NCBI RefSeq assembly: GCF_000282575.1
Contig: NZ_AKJA01000017.1
Coordinates: 62,001-126,000 of the forward strand
From: Herbaspirillum sp. YR522
GTDB lineage: Bacteria > Pseudomonadota > Gammaproteobacteria > Burkholderiales > Burkholderiaceae_D
DNA: 64,000 nt
Reading direction: 5' to 3'
Within the stretch, counting starts at the first letter, position 1. Every line of letters begins with the position of its first letter. The notes beneath the pieces are model-generated. The model was not told the DNA's origin. It searched no databases and worked only from the letters and a program-made list of their open reading frames with translations. A program made the translations under genes and the position numbers. This document shows positions 25,881 through 34,258 of the stretch, in pieces.

Positions 25881-28403
25881 ATGAACCGCAAACATCAACC
25901 CTTATGGATCGCCGCGCTAGGCCTGGCGATTACCCCGTTCGCGCTGCAACTGCTGGGACTGACGCTGACCTCGGCCACCGATGTGGTGATCTATGCCGTC
26001 GCCGCGCTGGGCCTGAACCTGCTGGTCGGCTACACCGGCCTGACCTCGTTCGGGCACGGCGCCTGGTTCGGGGTGGGCGCCTATGCCGCCGCGCTGTCGC
26101 AGAAATACTGGTTCCCGGGCCAGATCGTCCTGCCGCTGCTGTTTGCCATCGCCTTCATCGCCGTGACGTCGCTGGTGGTGGGCTTTTTGATCCTGCGCCG
26201 GCGCGGCGTGTACTTTTCGCTGCTCACGCTGGCGTTGTCGGCGCTGACCTTCGCCGTGGCCTATCGCTGGACCGACTTCACCGGCGGTGAATCGGGACTG
26301 GGCGGCGTGACGCGAGGACCGGTAGCCGGTATCGATCTCGACGCTGCCCTGCCCTACCTGGTGTTCGTCAGCGTCATCGCCTGGCTGGTGGTGTTCGTGC
26401 TGCACCGGGTGATCCGTTCGCCCTTCGGCCACACCATCGTGGCCATCCGGGAGAACGAACAGCGAGCCCGCTTCCAGGGTTACAGCACCATCGTCTACAA
26501 GCTGCAGATGTTCTGCATCTCGGCCACCGTCACCGGCCTGGCCGGCGCGCTGCTGGCCTTCCATCACCGCTTCGCCTCGGCCGAGCCGACCTCGGTGGCG
26601 TTCTCGGGAGAATTGCTGGCCATGGTGGTGATCGGCGGCATGCGCAGTTTCCTGGGGCCGGCGCTGGGCGCGCTGTTCTACATCCTGTTTCGCGAATGCC
26701 TGTCGATCTGGACCGAGAACTGGCTGCTATGGTTCGGCCTGGCATTCGTGGCCTTCATCCTGTTCTCGCCCACCGGCCTGGTCGGCATCTGGCACCAGAT
26801 CGGCCGGCGCCTGCGCCCGACGGCCGAGACGGGGGCTGCCATGAGCGCGCGCGAGATCGTCGATGGCCTGCCGCTGCCGGCTTTCCTGCAGCCGCCGCCA
26901 CGACAGGGAACGGTGCTCGAAGCACGCGATATCGAGATCCGCTTCGGCGGCATCCAGGCCGTCAAGAACGCGCAGATCGCCTTGCACGCAGGCCAGATCC
27001 ATGCCCTGATCGGACCCAACGGCGCCGGCAAGACCACCACCTTCAACTTGATCTCGGGCATGTTCGCGCCGCAGGGTGGCAGCGTCAAACTGAATGGAGA
27101 AGACATCGCCGGCCTGCCGCCCAGCCTGATCTGCCAGCGCGGGCTGGCCCGCTCGTTCCAGATCACCAACCTGTTCAAGGGCCTGTCGATCTACGAAAAC
27201 CTGCGCCTGTCGCTGCAGGCGCGTCATCCGGCGCGCTGGAACATGTGGCGCGACATCGACAGCTATCCCGAGATCCATGCCGAGACGGCCGAGCTGATGC
27301 GCTTCCTGGGCTTGAAGGGGATCGACGGGATCGAAGGCGGCGCACTGTCGTACGGCGGGCAGCGCCTGGTGGACCTCGGTATTGCGCTGGGTTCCAAGCC
27401 GCATGTGCTGCTGTTGGACGAACCGCTGGCCGGCCTGGCCGCGGCCGAGCGCGAACGGGTGTCACGCCTGGTCAAGATCATCGCCGCCAATATCCCGGTG
27501 CTCATCGTCGAGCACGACATCGATCGTGTGCTGGGTTTCTCGCACCAGGTGACGGTGATGAACCAGGGCAGCGTATTGATGACCGGCACCCCCGCCCAGG
27601 CCCGCGCCGACACCCGTGTGCAGGAGATCTATACCGGCCATGGCACGCCACCGGTGACCGGTCGCGTCGCCGGCGACACCGGCCAACGCCCTCAGCTACT
27701 GGCGTTCGAGCAGGTCAACGCCTTCTACGGCAAGAGCCACATCCTCAACGACGCCTCGCTGGAGGTGCGCCAGGGCGAGATCGTGGCACTGCTGGGGCGC
27801 AACGGCGCCGGCAAGTCGACCCTGCTCAAGGCGCTCACCGGGTTGCTCAGGCCGGCCTCGGGCACGATCCGCTACAACGGCCGGGATATCGCCGGCATGG
27901 CCGCGCCCGACATCGCCCGCCTGGGCATTGGCTATGTGCCGCAAGGGCGCGGGCTGTTCGCCGGCATGACGGTGGCCGAGAACCTGGCGCTGGGACGGCT
28001 GGCGCGCAAGACCGATGGTAGCGAAGGCACCGTGTGGAGCGAAGAGAAGATCCTGCAGCTGTTCCCGCGTCTCAAGCAGCGCCTGCATACCCATGCCGAC
28101 TTCCTGTCGGGCGGGGAGCAGCAGATGGTGGCGGTAGCGCGCGCGCTGTCGGGCAATGTGCGCCTGCTGTTGCTCGACGAGCCCTTCGAAGGGCTGGCAC
28201 CGGCCGTGGTGCAGGAACTGTTCTCGGTGTTCGACCAGCTGCGACGCGAGATCTCCATCGTCATCGTCGAACACAACCTCGACCTGGTGCTGGCGCTGGC
28301 CGACCGCGTCTTCGCACTGGAACGCGGCGCCGTATTCCATACCGGGCCGGCCGCCCCGCTGCTCACCGACCTCACCTACCGCAAGCAGATTCTCTGGCTT
28401 TGA
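25881..28403 (+). CDS. LivM-LivG-LivF triple-fusion ABC transporter protein
   Basis: One chain of 840 residues holding three normally separate subunits. About 1-310 is a LivM permease (LNLLVGYTGLTSFGHGAWFG). About 350-590 is a LivG ATPase (Walker A GPNGAGKTT from 378, signature LSYGGQRL, Walker B VLLLDEPLAGL). About 610-840 is a LivF ATPase (Walker A GRNGAGKST from 639, signature LSGGEQQM, LLLLDEPFEGL). The linker near residue 340 (PPPRQGTVLEA) is Pro-rich. LivM-LivG fusions are common; a full M-G-F fusion is less so. GAGG 6 nt before ATG 25881 sets the start; ATG 25869 is an alternative overlapping livH. Confidence 0.9.
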   Translation: MNRKHQPLWIAALGLAITPFALQLLGLTLTSATDVVIYAVAALGLNLLVGYTGLTSFGHGAWFGVGAYAAALSQKYWFPGQIVLPLLFAIAFIAVTSLVVGFLILRRRGVYFSLLTLALSALTFAVAYRWTDFTGGESGLGGVTRGPVAGIDLDAALPYLVFVSVIAWLVVFVLHRVIRSPFGHTIVAIRENEQRARFQGYSTIVYKLQMFCISATVTGLAGALLAFHHRFASAEPTSVAFSGELLAMVVIGGMRSFLGPALGALFYILFRECLSIWTENWLLWFGLAFVAFILFSPTGLVGIWHQIGRRLRPTAETGAAMSAREIVDGLPLPAFLQPPPRQGTVLEARDIEIRFGGIQAVKNAQIALHAGQIHALIGPNGAGKTTTFNLISGMFAPQGGSVKLNGEDIAGLPPSLICQRGLARSFQITNLFKGLSIYENLRLSLQARHPARWNMWRDIDSYPEIHAETAELMRFLGLKGIDGIEGGALSYGGQRLVDLGIALGSKPHVLLLDEPLAGLAAAERERVSRLVKIIAANIPVLIVEHDIDRVLGFSHQVTVMNQGSVLMTGTPAQARADTRVQEIYTGHGTPPVTGRVAGDTGQRPQLLAFEQVNAFYGKSHILNDASLEVRQGEIVALLGRNGAGKSTLLKALTGLLRPASGTIRYNGRDIAGMAAPDIARLGIGYVPQGRGLFAGMTVAENLALGRLARKTDGSEGTVWSEEKILQLFPRLKQRLHTHADFLSGGEQQMVAVARALSGNVRLLLLDEPFEGLAPAVVQELFSVFDQLRREISIVIVEHNLDLVLALADRVFALERGAVFHTGPAAPLLTDLTYRKQILWL

Positions 28404-28434
28404 TCACCCACTTCCCAACAAGGACTCCGCCATC

Positions 28435-29220
28435 ATGGACTTAAACCTCAAGGACAAGAAAGTCATCGTCACCGCCGGCGCCCAGGGCATCGGCCTGGCC
28501 ATTACCGCCGCCTTCGTCGAGGCCGGCGCCCAGGTTCACATCTGCGACGTCAGCGACGACTTCCTGGCCAGCGCCCGGGCCCGGTTCAACCAGGCGCCGG
28601 TCAGCTACAGCCACACCGATGTCACCGACGAAAAACAGGTCGATGCCATGTTTGCCGAGCTGGCCACCCGCTGGGGCGGCAAGCTCGACGTGCTGGTCAA
28701 CAATGCCGGCATCGCCGGCCCCACCGCGCCGGTCGAGGACGTCGACCTGCCCTCCTGGGACCAGACCATTGCCGTCAACCTGACCGGGCCCTTCCTGTGT
28801 ACCCGCCGTGCCGTGCCGTGGCTCAAGGCCAATGGTGGTGGCTCGGTGGTCAACATCTCATCGGTGGCCGGGCGCCTGGGCTTTGCGCTGCGCACCCCCT
28901 ACTCGGCGTCCAAGTACGGCATCATCGGCCTGACCGAGAGCTGGGCCATCGAACTGGGCCCGGCCAACATCCGCGTCAATGCGGTATTGCCGGGGGTGGT
29001 GGCGGGCGCGCGTCAGGAGCGGGTGATCGCGGCCAAGGCCGAGTCGTATGGAGTCGATCACGAAGAGATGCGCGAGCGCGTGCTGTCGAAGGTGTCGATG
29101 CGCAAGATGGTCAGCGCCGAGGACATCGCCAACCAGATCATCTTCATCTGCTCGCCGGCGGGCGCTGCCATCAGCGGGCGCAGCCTGTCGGTGTGCGGCA
29201 ATGTCGAAACCCTGAGCTGA
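28435..29220 (+). CDS. Short-chain dehydrogenase/reductase (SDR)
   Basis: NAD(P)-dependent oxidoreductase, 261 residues. Cofactor site TAGAQGIGLAI, NNAG in VNNAGIAGP, catalytic Ser in SSVAGRLG, and YSASKYG (Tyr-x3-Lys) are complete. It lies between the transporter and a second dehydrogenase in a catabolic operon, so it probably oxidises a hydroxyl of the imported acid. The substrate cannot be read. AAGGA upstream, ATG at 28435. Confidence 0.9.
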   Translation: MDLNLKDKKVIVTAGAQGIGLAITAAFVEAGAQVHICDVSDDFLASARARFNQAPVSYSHTDVTDEKQVDAMFAELATRWGGKLDVLVNNAGIAGPTAPVEDVDLPSWDQTIAVNLTGPFLCTRRAVPWLKANGGGSVVNISSVAGRLGFALRTPYSASKYGIIGLTESWAIELGPANIRVNAVLPGVVAGARQERVIAAKAESYGVDHEEMRERVLSKVSMRKMVSAEDIANQIIFICSPAGAAISGRSLSVCGNVETLS

Positions 29221-29233
29221 ACCGGAGCCCGCC

Positions 29234-30172
29234 ATGAGCGAAAAGATCGCAGTCATCGGCGCCGGCCTGATCGGGCGCGCCTGGGCCATCGTGTTCGCCC
29301 GCGCCGGATTTACGGTAGCCATCTGGGACGCCGTGCCACAGGCACTGCACGCCTGCCGGCAGCAATTGCGCGACAACGTGGCCGACCTCGCCGACCACGG
29401 GCTCCTCAGCGAAACGGTCGATGCCGTACTGGCGCGCATCACGCCGGCGGCCAGCCTGGCCGACGCCGTGGCCGGGGCGGTGCTGGTGCAGGAGAACGTC
29501 AAGGAGACGGTGGAGGTCAAGCGCGAGATCTTCCGGGAGATGGACCGCCTGGCCGCGCCCGACACCATCCTCACCAGTTCGACCTCGTGGATCCCGACCT
29601 CCGAGTTCTCGCAACACCTGGCCGGCCGCGACCGCATCCTGGTGGCCCATCCGGTCAATCCGCCCTACCTGGTGCCGCTGGTCGAACTGGCGCCGGCGCC
29701 CTGGACCTCGACGGCGACCGTCGAGCGCGCGCGCGACATCTATACCCGCGCCGGCCAGTCGCCGGTATTGCTGAAAAAGGAAATCACCGGCTTCCTGCTC
29801 AATCGCATCCAGGGCGCGGTCCTCAACGAGGCGCTCAACCTGTTCGAAAACGGCTACGCGTCGTCGGAAGACCTGGATAAGGTGCTCAAGGACGGCCTGG
29901 GCCTGCGCTGGTCCTTCATGGGACCGTTCGAGACCATCGACCTCAATGCCCCCGAGGGCGTGCTGGACTATGCCAGTCGCTATGGCCACACCTATCGCGA
30001 TGTCGCCACCACCCAGCTGCCCAACGCCTGGAACAGCGCCACCCTGGCCGCCATCGCACGGGAAAGACGCGATGTGCTGGATGCTGGCAAACTGGGCGAA
30101 CGCGCGCGCTGGCGAGACAACCGGCTGATGGGGCTGGTGGCGCACAAGAAGAAGCAGACCGGGCAGGCCTGA
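29234..30172 (+). CDS. 3-hydroxyacyl-CoA dehydrogenase-like enzyme (lambda-crystallin/carnitine dehydrogenase type)
   Basis: 312 residues. The Rossmann loop VIGAGLIGRAWA, STSWIPTSEF, and the catalytic His region AHPVNPPYLVPLVE followed by NRIQGAVLNEAL define the HADH fold. The short single-domain layout (no CoA-enzyme fusion) matches L-gulonate 3-dehydrogenase and L-carnitine dehydrogenase more than fatty-acid enzymes. Next to a beta-keto acid cleavage enzyme, it would supply that enzyme's 3-keto substrate, as carnitine dehydrogenase does in carnitine degradation. Carnitine itself is only one candidate; no thioesterase of that pathway is present. Confidence 0.82.
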   Translation: MSEKIAVIGAGLIGRAWAIVFARAGFTVAIWDAVPQALHACRQQLRDNVADLADHGLLSETVDAVLARITPAASLADAVAGAVLVQENVKETVEVKREIFREMDRLAAPDTILTSSTSWIPTSEFSQHLAGRDRILVAHPVNPPYLVPLVELAPAPWTSTATVERARDIYTRAGQSPVLLKKEITGFLLNRIQGAVLNEALNLFENGYASSEDLDKVLKDGLGLRWSFMGPFETIDLNAPEGVLDYASRYGHTYRDVATTQLPNAWNSATLAAIARERRDVLDAGKLGERARWRDNRLMGLVAHKKKQTGQA

Positions 30173-30250
30173 TGCAGCTCGGTCGATGGCGCCGCGGATC
30201 TTGTTTGCGTTCCGATTGGGTATATCCGCAGGACCGTATCGAAGGCCCTG

Positions 30251-30306
30251 CGGTCCGGCGATCCGGCGATCCGGCGATCCGGCGGTCCGGCGGTCCGGCG
30301 GACCGA
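30251..30306. repeat. 8-bp tandem repeat (CCGGCGAT / CCGGCGGT)
   Basis: About six to seven consecutive 8-bp units of the form TCCGGCGA or TCCGGCGG in the 242-bp gap between the dehydrogenase and the cleavage enzyme genes. Third-position variants group (three GAT units, then GGT units), as expected from slippage. Short frames across it read as Arg-Ser-Gly-Pro repeats and are not genes. Confidence 0.85.
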
Positions 30307-30414
30307 GGCAGCTACCCGGTCGAAACGGTTTTCCGCGCCACACCACCATTGAACCCCTAACGTCCCGAGGCTGACGGGACGACCTCAATAACATCGATAC
30401 AGGAGAACACCAGC

Positions 30415-31347
30415 ATGGCCAGATCCCGCAAAGTCATCATTACGTGCGCCGTCACCGGCGCCATCCACACCCCGTCCATGTCGCCCTACCTGCCGGTGAC
30501 CCCGGACGAGATCCGCGATGCCGCCCTGGGCGCGGCCGAAGCCGGTGCGGCCATCGTCCACCTGCACGCGCGCGACCCGGTCAACGGCAAGCCGACCCAG
30601 GACGTAGCCGAATTCCGCAAGTTCCTGCCGGCCATCAAGGAGAAGTCCGACGTGGTCATCAACCTGACCACCGGCGGCGCCCCCACCATGGGCGTGGAAG
30701 AACGGCTGCAGCCGGCACTGCAGCTCAAGCCCGAGGTGGCGTCGTTGAACATGGGCTCGATGAACTTCGGCCTGTACGAGATGCTGCAACGCTTCAAGGA
30801 CTTCAAGCATGACTGGGAAGAGCCCTACCTGGCCGGATCGGACGACCGCATCTTCCGCAACACCTTCCGCGACATCGCCTACATCCTCGAATCGTGCAGC
30901 GCCAATCAGACCCGTTTCGAGATCGAGTGCTACGACATCGGCCACCTGTACACGGCGGCGCACTTCATCGACCGCGGGCTGATCAAGCCGCCGTTCCTGA
31001 TCCAGTCGGTGTTCGGGCTGCGCGGCGGCATCGGCAACGATGTCGAGGACGTGATGCACATGAAGCGCACCGCCGACCGCCTGTTCGGCCAGGACTACTA
31101 TTGGTCGGTGCTGGGTGCCGGGCGCCAGCAGATCCCGATCGCCACCATGTCGGCCGCCATCGGCGGGCATACCCGGGTCGGGCTGGAGGATTCGCTGTGG
31201 GATGGGCCGGGCCAACTGGCCAAGAGCAACGCCGACCAGGTGCGCCGCATTCGCACCGTGATCGAGGCCTTGTCGCTGGAAGTGGCCACGCCCGACGATG
31301 CACGGCAGATGCTCAAGCTGAAGGGGGGCTCGAACGTGGCGTTCTAG
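30415..31347 (+). CDS. Beta-keto acid cleavage enzyme (BKACE, DUF849)
   Basis: Zinc enzyme of 310 residues that condenses a beta-keto acid with acetyl-CoA and cleaves it to acetoacetate plus a new CoA ester. Zn ligands are in VHLHARDPVNGKPTQD (H49, H51), and the TIM-barrel strand ends LTTGG, LNMGSMNFG, RVGLEDSLWDG are typical. AGGAG precedes the ATG. It ends the operon that starts with the solute-binding protein. BKACE specificity varies (3-keto-5-aminohexanoate, dehydrocarnitine, aliphatic or aromatic keto acids), and I cannot assign it here. A terminator follows. Confidence 0.9.
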   Translation: MARSRKVIITCAVTGAIHTPSMSPYLPVTPDEIRDAALGAAEAGAAIVHLHARDPVNGKPTQDVAEFRKFLPAIKEKSDVVINLTTGGAPTMGVEERLQPALQLKPEVASLNMGSMNFGLYEMLQRFKDFKHDWEEPYLAGSDDRIFRNTFRDIAYILESCSANQTRFEIECYDIGHLYTAAHFIDRGLIKPPFLIQSVFGLRGGIGNDVEDVMHMKRTADRLFGQDYYWSVLGAGRQQIPIATMSAAIGGHTRVGLEDSLWDGPGQLAKSNADQVRRIRTVIEALSLEVATPDDARQMLKLKGGSNVAF

Positions 31348-31436
31348 GCCGCACGCCCGCGGTATGCATCCCCAGAAGCCGGCCGATGCCCAGGCGGCAC
31401 GGTCAGGCGCACGCAGCAAGAACTCCGCCCAGCCAG

Positions 31437-31464
31437 GAAAAAAGGAGGCCTCGGCCTCCTTTTC
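31437..31464. terminator. Bidirectional terminator BKACE / thyA
   Basis: AAAAGGAGGCC-TC-GGCCTCCTTTT, a near-perfect stem with a 2-nt loop, flanked by an A-run and ending in a T-run. It is shared by the convergent genes. Confidence 0.88.
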
Positions 31465-31479
31465 GCGAAGCATCAACGT

Positions 31480-32313
31480 TCAAACGGCAATAGGCGCCTT
31501 GATCGACGGGTGCGGGTCATACCCGACAATCTCGAAGTCCTCGAACTTGTAGTCGTAGATGGACTCCGGCTTGCGCTTGATGACCAACTGCGGCAGCGCG
31601 CGCGTCTCGCGCGCCAGCTGCTCCTGGATCTGCGACATGTGGTTCGAGTACGCATGCAGGTCGCCGATGCTCACGACGATTTCGTGCGGCACCAGGTCGC
31701 ACTGCTGCGCCAGCATGTGAGTCAGCAACGCCAGCGACGCGATGTTGTACGGCAGTCCCAGGAAGCTGTCGGAGCTGCGAATGTACAACTGGGATGACAG
31801 CTTGCCATTGGCTACGTAGAACTGGTACAGCAGGTGGCACGGCGGAAGTGCCATGCGGCCTTGCCTGGCGTTGTCCTGGGGCTTTTGGCGCTCGTCGGGA
31901 AGGAATTCCGGGTTCCAGCCATGGAACAGGATGCGGCGGCTGTTCGGATTGTTCTTCAGCGCGTCGACGACGTAGTCGATCTGGTTGATGGTACCGCCAT
32001 CCTTGGTCGGCCAGGCGGTCCATTGCTTGCCGTAGACGGGGCCGAGCTCGCCGTCCTCGGTCGCCCACTCGTTCCAGATGGTGACGCCGTTCTCGTTCAA
32101 CCACTTGATGTTGGTATCGCCCTTCAAGAACCAGATCAGCTCATTGGCAATACTCTTGAAGTGCAACTTCTTGGTGGTCAGCAGCGGGAAGCCCTTCTCA
32201 AGGTTATGGCGAATCTGGCGGCCGAAGACGGAAGTGGTGCCGGTACCGGTGCGGTCGCCCTTCTGGGCGCCGTTCTCCAGGATATCGGTAAGGAGCTCGA
32301 GATATTGCTTCAC
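31480..32313 (-). CDS. thyA: Thymidylate synthase
   Basis: Methylates dUMP to dTMP using methylenetetrahydrofolate. The start is a GTG at 32313 ([20 protein letters not shown]), fitting the known ThyA N-terminus; further upstream the frame has no conserved residues. The catalytic Cys is in [11 protein letters not shown], with [19 protein letters not shown] and a terminal SIKAPIAV. At 277 residues it is slightly longer than the 264 of E. coli because of a mid-protein stretch ([15 protein letters not shown]). Works with folA (41659) and dcd (52546) in thymidylate supply, although they are not linked in one operon. Confidence 0.95.
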   Translation of the reverse strand: MKQYLELLTDILENGAQKGDRTGTGTTSVFGRQIRHNLEKGFPLLTTKKLHFKSIANELIWFLKGDTNIKWLNENGVTIWNEWATEDGELGPVYGKQWTAWPTKDGGTINQIDYVVDALKNNPNSRRILFHGWNPEFLPDERQKPQDNARQGRMALPPCHLLYQFYVANGKLSSQLYIRSSDSFLGLPYNIASLALLTHMLAQQCDLVPHEIVVSIGDLHAYSNHMSQIQEQLARETRALPQLVIKRKPESIYDYKFEDFEIVGYDPHPSIKAPIAV

Positions 32314-32440
32314 GGAAAATTTCTTTCGAATTCGAATACCGAGAGTATAAAGCCTGGCGCCAGGGCGCGCTTCGGGCATCTGTTGGCCGGTCACGCGCCA
32401 GTTCGCCCCTTGCGTCCCGGATTTGCCTGGATGAATATCG

Positions 32441-33820
32441 TCAGCCCAAGTTGGCTTGCAGCGCACGCAGTGCGTTCTCCTGCTCACCACAAAGCGCCCT
32501 GAAGTCGGCGCTGATGCGTGCGTCACCAGCCGCCTCCTGCCAGAATCCCGACGCGCACGCAAACGCCTCTTGCCATGCCTGGCGCTGCGCTGGTGGCGGC
32601 AAGGCGGCGACCATGGACGGTCGCGGCAATTCGCCACCGGGCAGCGGTGCGTACGCCATCGGCAACATGTCGTAGACCGGCGCCAATCGGAACGTCCCCG
32701 GCGCCGGATGAAAACTCAGGTTACCCAGGTGCATGTCGGTATTGGCGATCAACTTGCCAAACCACCAGATGCGCAGTGCCGCATCCGCATCCTCCGGCGA
32801 GAGCAACTTCAATTGCGCCATGCGACGCAGCGGGTCGCGCCAATCGTCCGGTGCTGCGCCCAACAGATGGGCGTTGACCGATTCCAGGCTCACCAGTGGG
32901 CGCCGGCCAAGACGGCCGACACGGTCGAACCGTTCGGACTCCAGGAAGGTGCGCCCGCCGGCCTGCACGATGCGGGTGTGCGCACTGCGCACGCCATGCA
33001 ATCGGGCCACGTGGCGGCCCGCCAGGTGTTCGCACACCAGCAGGTCGGCCCAGCGCTGGGTAGCGCCGGCCATCACCTCGCCCGAAAACTTGACGATCAC
33101 CTGGCCGGTGGCCGCGCCGGCCAGTTCGCGCACCGCTGTAAATTTGGGAAATTCGCCCGCCGCGCTGCCACCGGACATGCCGAGCGCGGCCACATCGCGG
33201 GCGCGCAACAGGTATTGCTGCTCGAGGTCGGCCACGGTAATCGCCGGCGCCACCTGCGTGTGCTCTTCTTGCCAACGCTGCAGCGCCAGGTCGCCGACGA
33301 TCAGGTTGCCGGGCGCATCCCAGCCGGCGCGTGAAAGAATGACCAGGATGTCGTCGTCGTTCCAGTGGCGCGGATCGGAAGAGACGTCGAGCAAGGCATG
33401 ATATCGACGGGCAAAGCTGCGACCGAGAAAACCTTGCGGGCGCACGTCGTAGATCGGATACGGCAAGCCATGCCACCAGCCATCGCGGCTCTCGGCGTCC
33501 ACCGGCCATTGCAAGGGCGCCATCGGATACAAACTGCCCGCAGGGTACACCGGGCTCAGGTCGGCGCTGGCGCTGACCTGCCCTGCTTCATCCACGCAAT
33601 AGACCGGATAGGACACCAATTGCCCGCGCAACGCACGCTGCAATGCATAACGGGTACGCGAGGCGGCGCCAGCAGTACAGACATCGTCACGCTCGGCCAG
33701 CCACCGCAAGACCGTACGGCGGGTGACGCCCAGTTGCTGCTCCAGTTCGCCCACGCCGATTGGACCTCGGCGCAAGGCTTGCAGTAACCGGCGGATTGAT
33801 TCGGGATCGCGAGCAAGCAT
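32441..33820 (-). CDS. yjjJ: HipA-family kinase, YjjJ type, with N-terminal winged helix
   Basis: 459 residues. An N-terminal helix-turn-helix ([20 protein letters not shown], about 21-40) is followed by the HipA kinase fold: phosphate loop [13 protein letters not shown] in VIVKFSGEV, catalytic segment [11 protein letters not shown] and metal segment YDMLPMAY. E. coli YjjJ has the same order and size and can act as a growth-inhibiting kinase. No hipB antitoxin gene is adjacent; the fused DNA-binding domain may repress its own promoter. The AT-rich upstream region with direct repeats supports that. Target is unknown. Confidence 0.85.
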   Translation of the reverse strand: MLARDPESIRRLLQALRRGPIGVGELEQQLGVTRRTVLRWLAERDDVCTAGAASRTRYALQRALRGQLVSYPVYCVDEAGQVSASADLSPVYPAGSLYPMAPLQWPVDAESRDGWWHGLPYPIYDVRPQGFLGRSFARRYHALLDVSSDPRHWNDDDILVILSRAGWDAPGNLIVGDLALQRWQEEHTQVAPAITVADLEQQYLLRARDVAALGMSGGSAAGEFPKFTAVRELAGAATGQVIVKFSGEVMAGATQRWADLLVCEHLAGRHVARLHGVRSAHTRIVQAGGRTFLESERFDRVGRLGRRPLVSLESVNAHLLGAAPDDWRDPLRRMAQLKLLSPEDADAALRIWWFGKLIANTDMHLGNLSFHPAPGTFRLAPVYDMLPMAYAPLPGGELPRPSMVAALPPPAQRQAWQEAFACASGFWQEAAGDARISADFRALCGEQENALRALQANLG

Positions 33821-33859
33821 GGCTCAAGCAGGTTTCAGGCCTGCATTCTGGCGTGATTA

Positions 33860-33940
33860 ATGTCGCGATTTTATGCGAATTTACCTTTTAAAACCAGTAA
33901 CTTATAAATTAAGAAGCATTTATTATGTCGTGATTTAATG
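33860..33940. promoter_or_regulatory. AT-rich yjjJ promoter with two direct repeats
   Basis: ATGTCGCGATTTTATG (33860-33875) and ATGTCGTGATTTAATG (33925-33940) match at 14 of 16 positions and are 65 bp apart, about six helical turns. A third partial copy, CGTGATTAATG, lies at 33852-33862. The DNA is markedly AT-rich for this genome. The repeats lie just upstream of the HipA/YjjJ gene, so they may be its autoregulatory sites. Confidence 0.5.
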
Positions 33941-34001
33941 ACATATTTATCGATACCATCCCGCCGCGCAGCGATGCCTCAGCTGGCCGGGCGGCAACAC
34001 C

Positions 34002-34124
34002 CTAGAATCCGAAGAACGCGCCATGCCAGTTGACCGTATGCGTCACATGGTGCACCACCGGCTCGGCCGTGGCGTAGAGGGTAACCAGCAAAGTCATGGG
34101 GGCGACCAGCAGCAATGTACGCAT
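34002..34124 (-). CDS. Small secreted or membrane peptide (40 aa)
   Basis: Short gene with a strong GAGGAG ribosome binding site 6 nt before the ATG. The product starts MRTLLLVAPMTLLVTLYATA, a signal-peptide-like segment. The remaining 20 residues, EPVVHHVTHTVNWHGAFFGF, are rich in His and aromatic residues with no Cys or Lys. Cleavage after ATA would release a His-rich 20-mer that could bind metal or sit at the membrane. I do not recognise it. It lies 134 bp downstream of the outer-membrane factor gene on the same strand. Confidence 0.55.
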   Translation of the reverse strand: MRTLLLVAPMTLLVTLYATAEPVVHHVTHTVNWHGAFFGF

Positions 34125-34258
34125 GTCTTTCTCCTCGAAGCGGGCGCCTCGGGATCGATGCGCCTCTGATGAGAAGCCATGATGCCCGGCACTCCCTTCA
34201 GGGATGTTTCAGCCTGGCGTGGTCGGGTTACAGTTGAAATGGATGGCCGGTACCGGCA
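34125..34258. other. Gap between outer-membrane factor and small peptide gene
   Basis: 134 bases downstream of the outer-membrane factor stop. It holds the GAGGAG ribosome binding site of the 40-residue peptide and no other gene that I can support. Confidence 0.5.

Noticed and set aside
30251-30306. Possible CRISPR-like array
   Set aside because: Units are 8 bp and contiguous without spacers. It is a simple tandem repeat.
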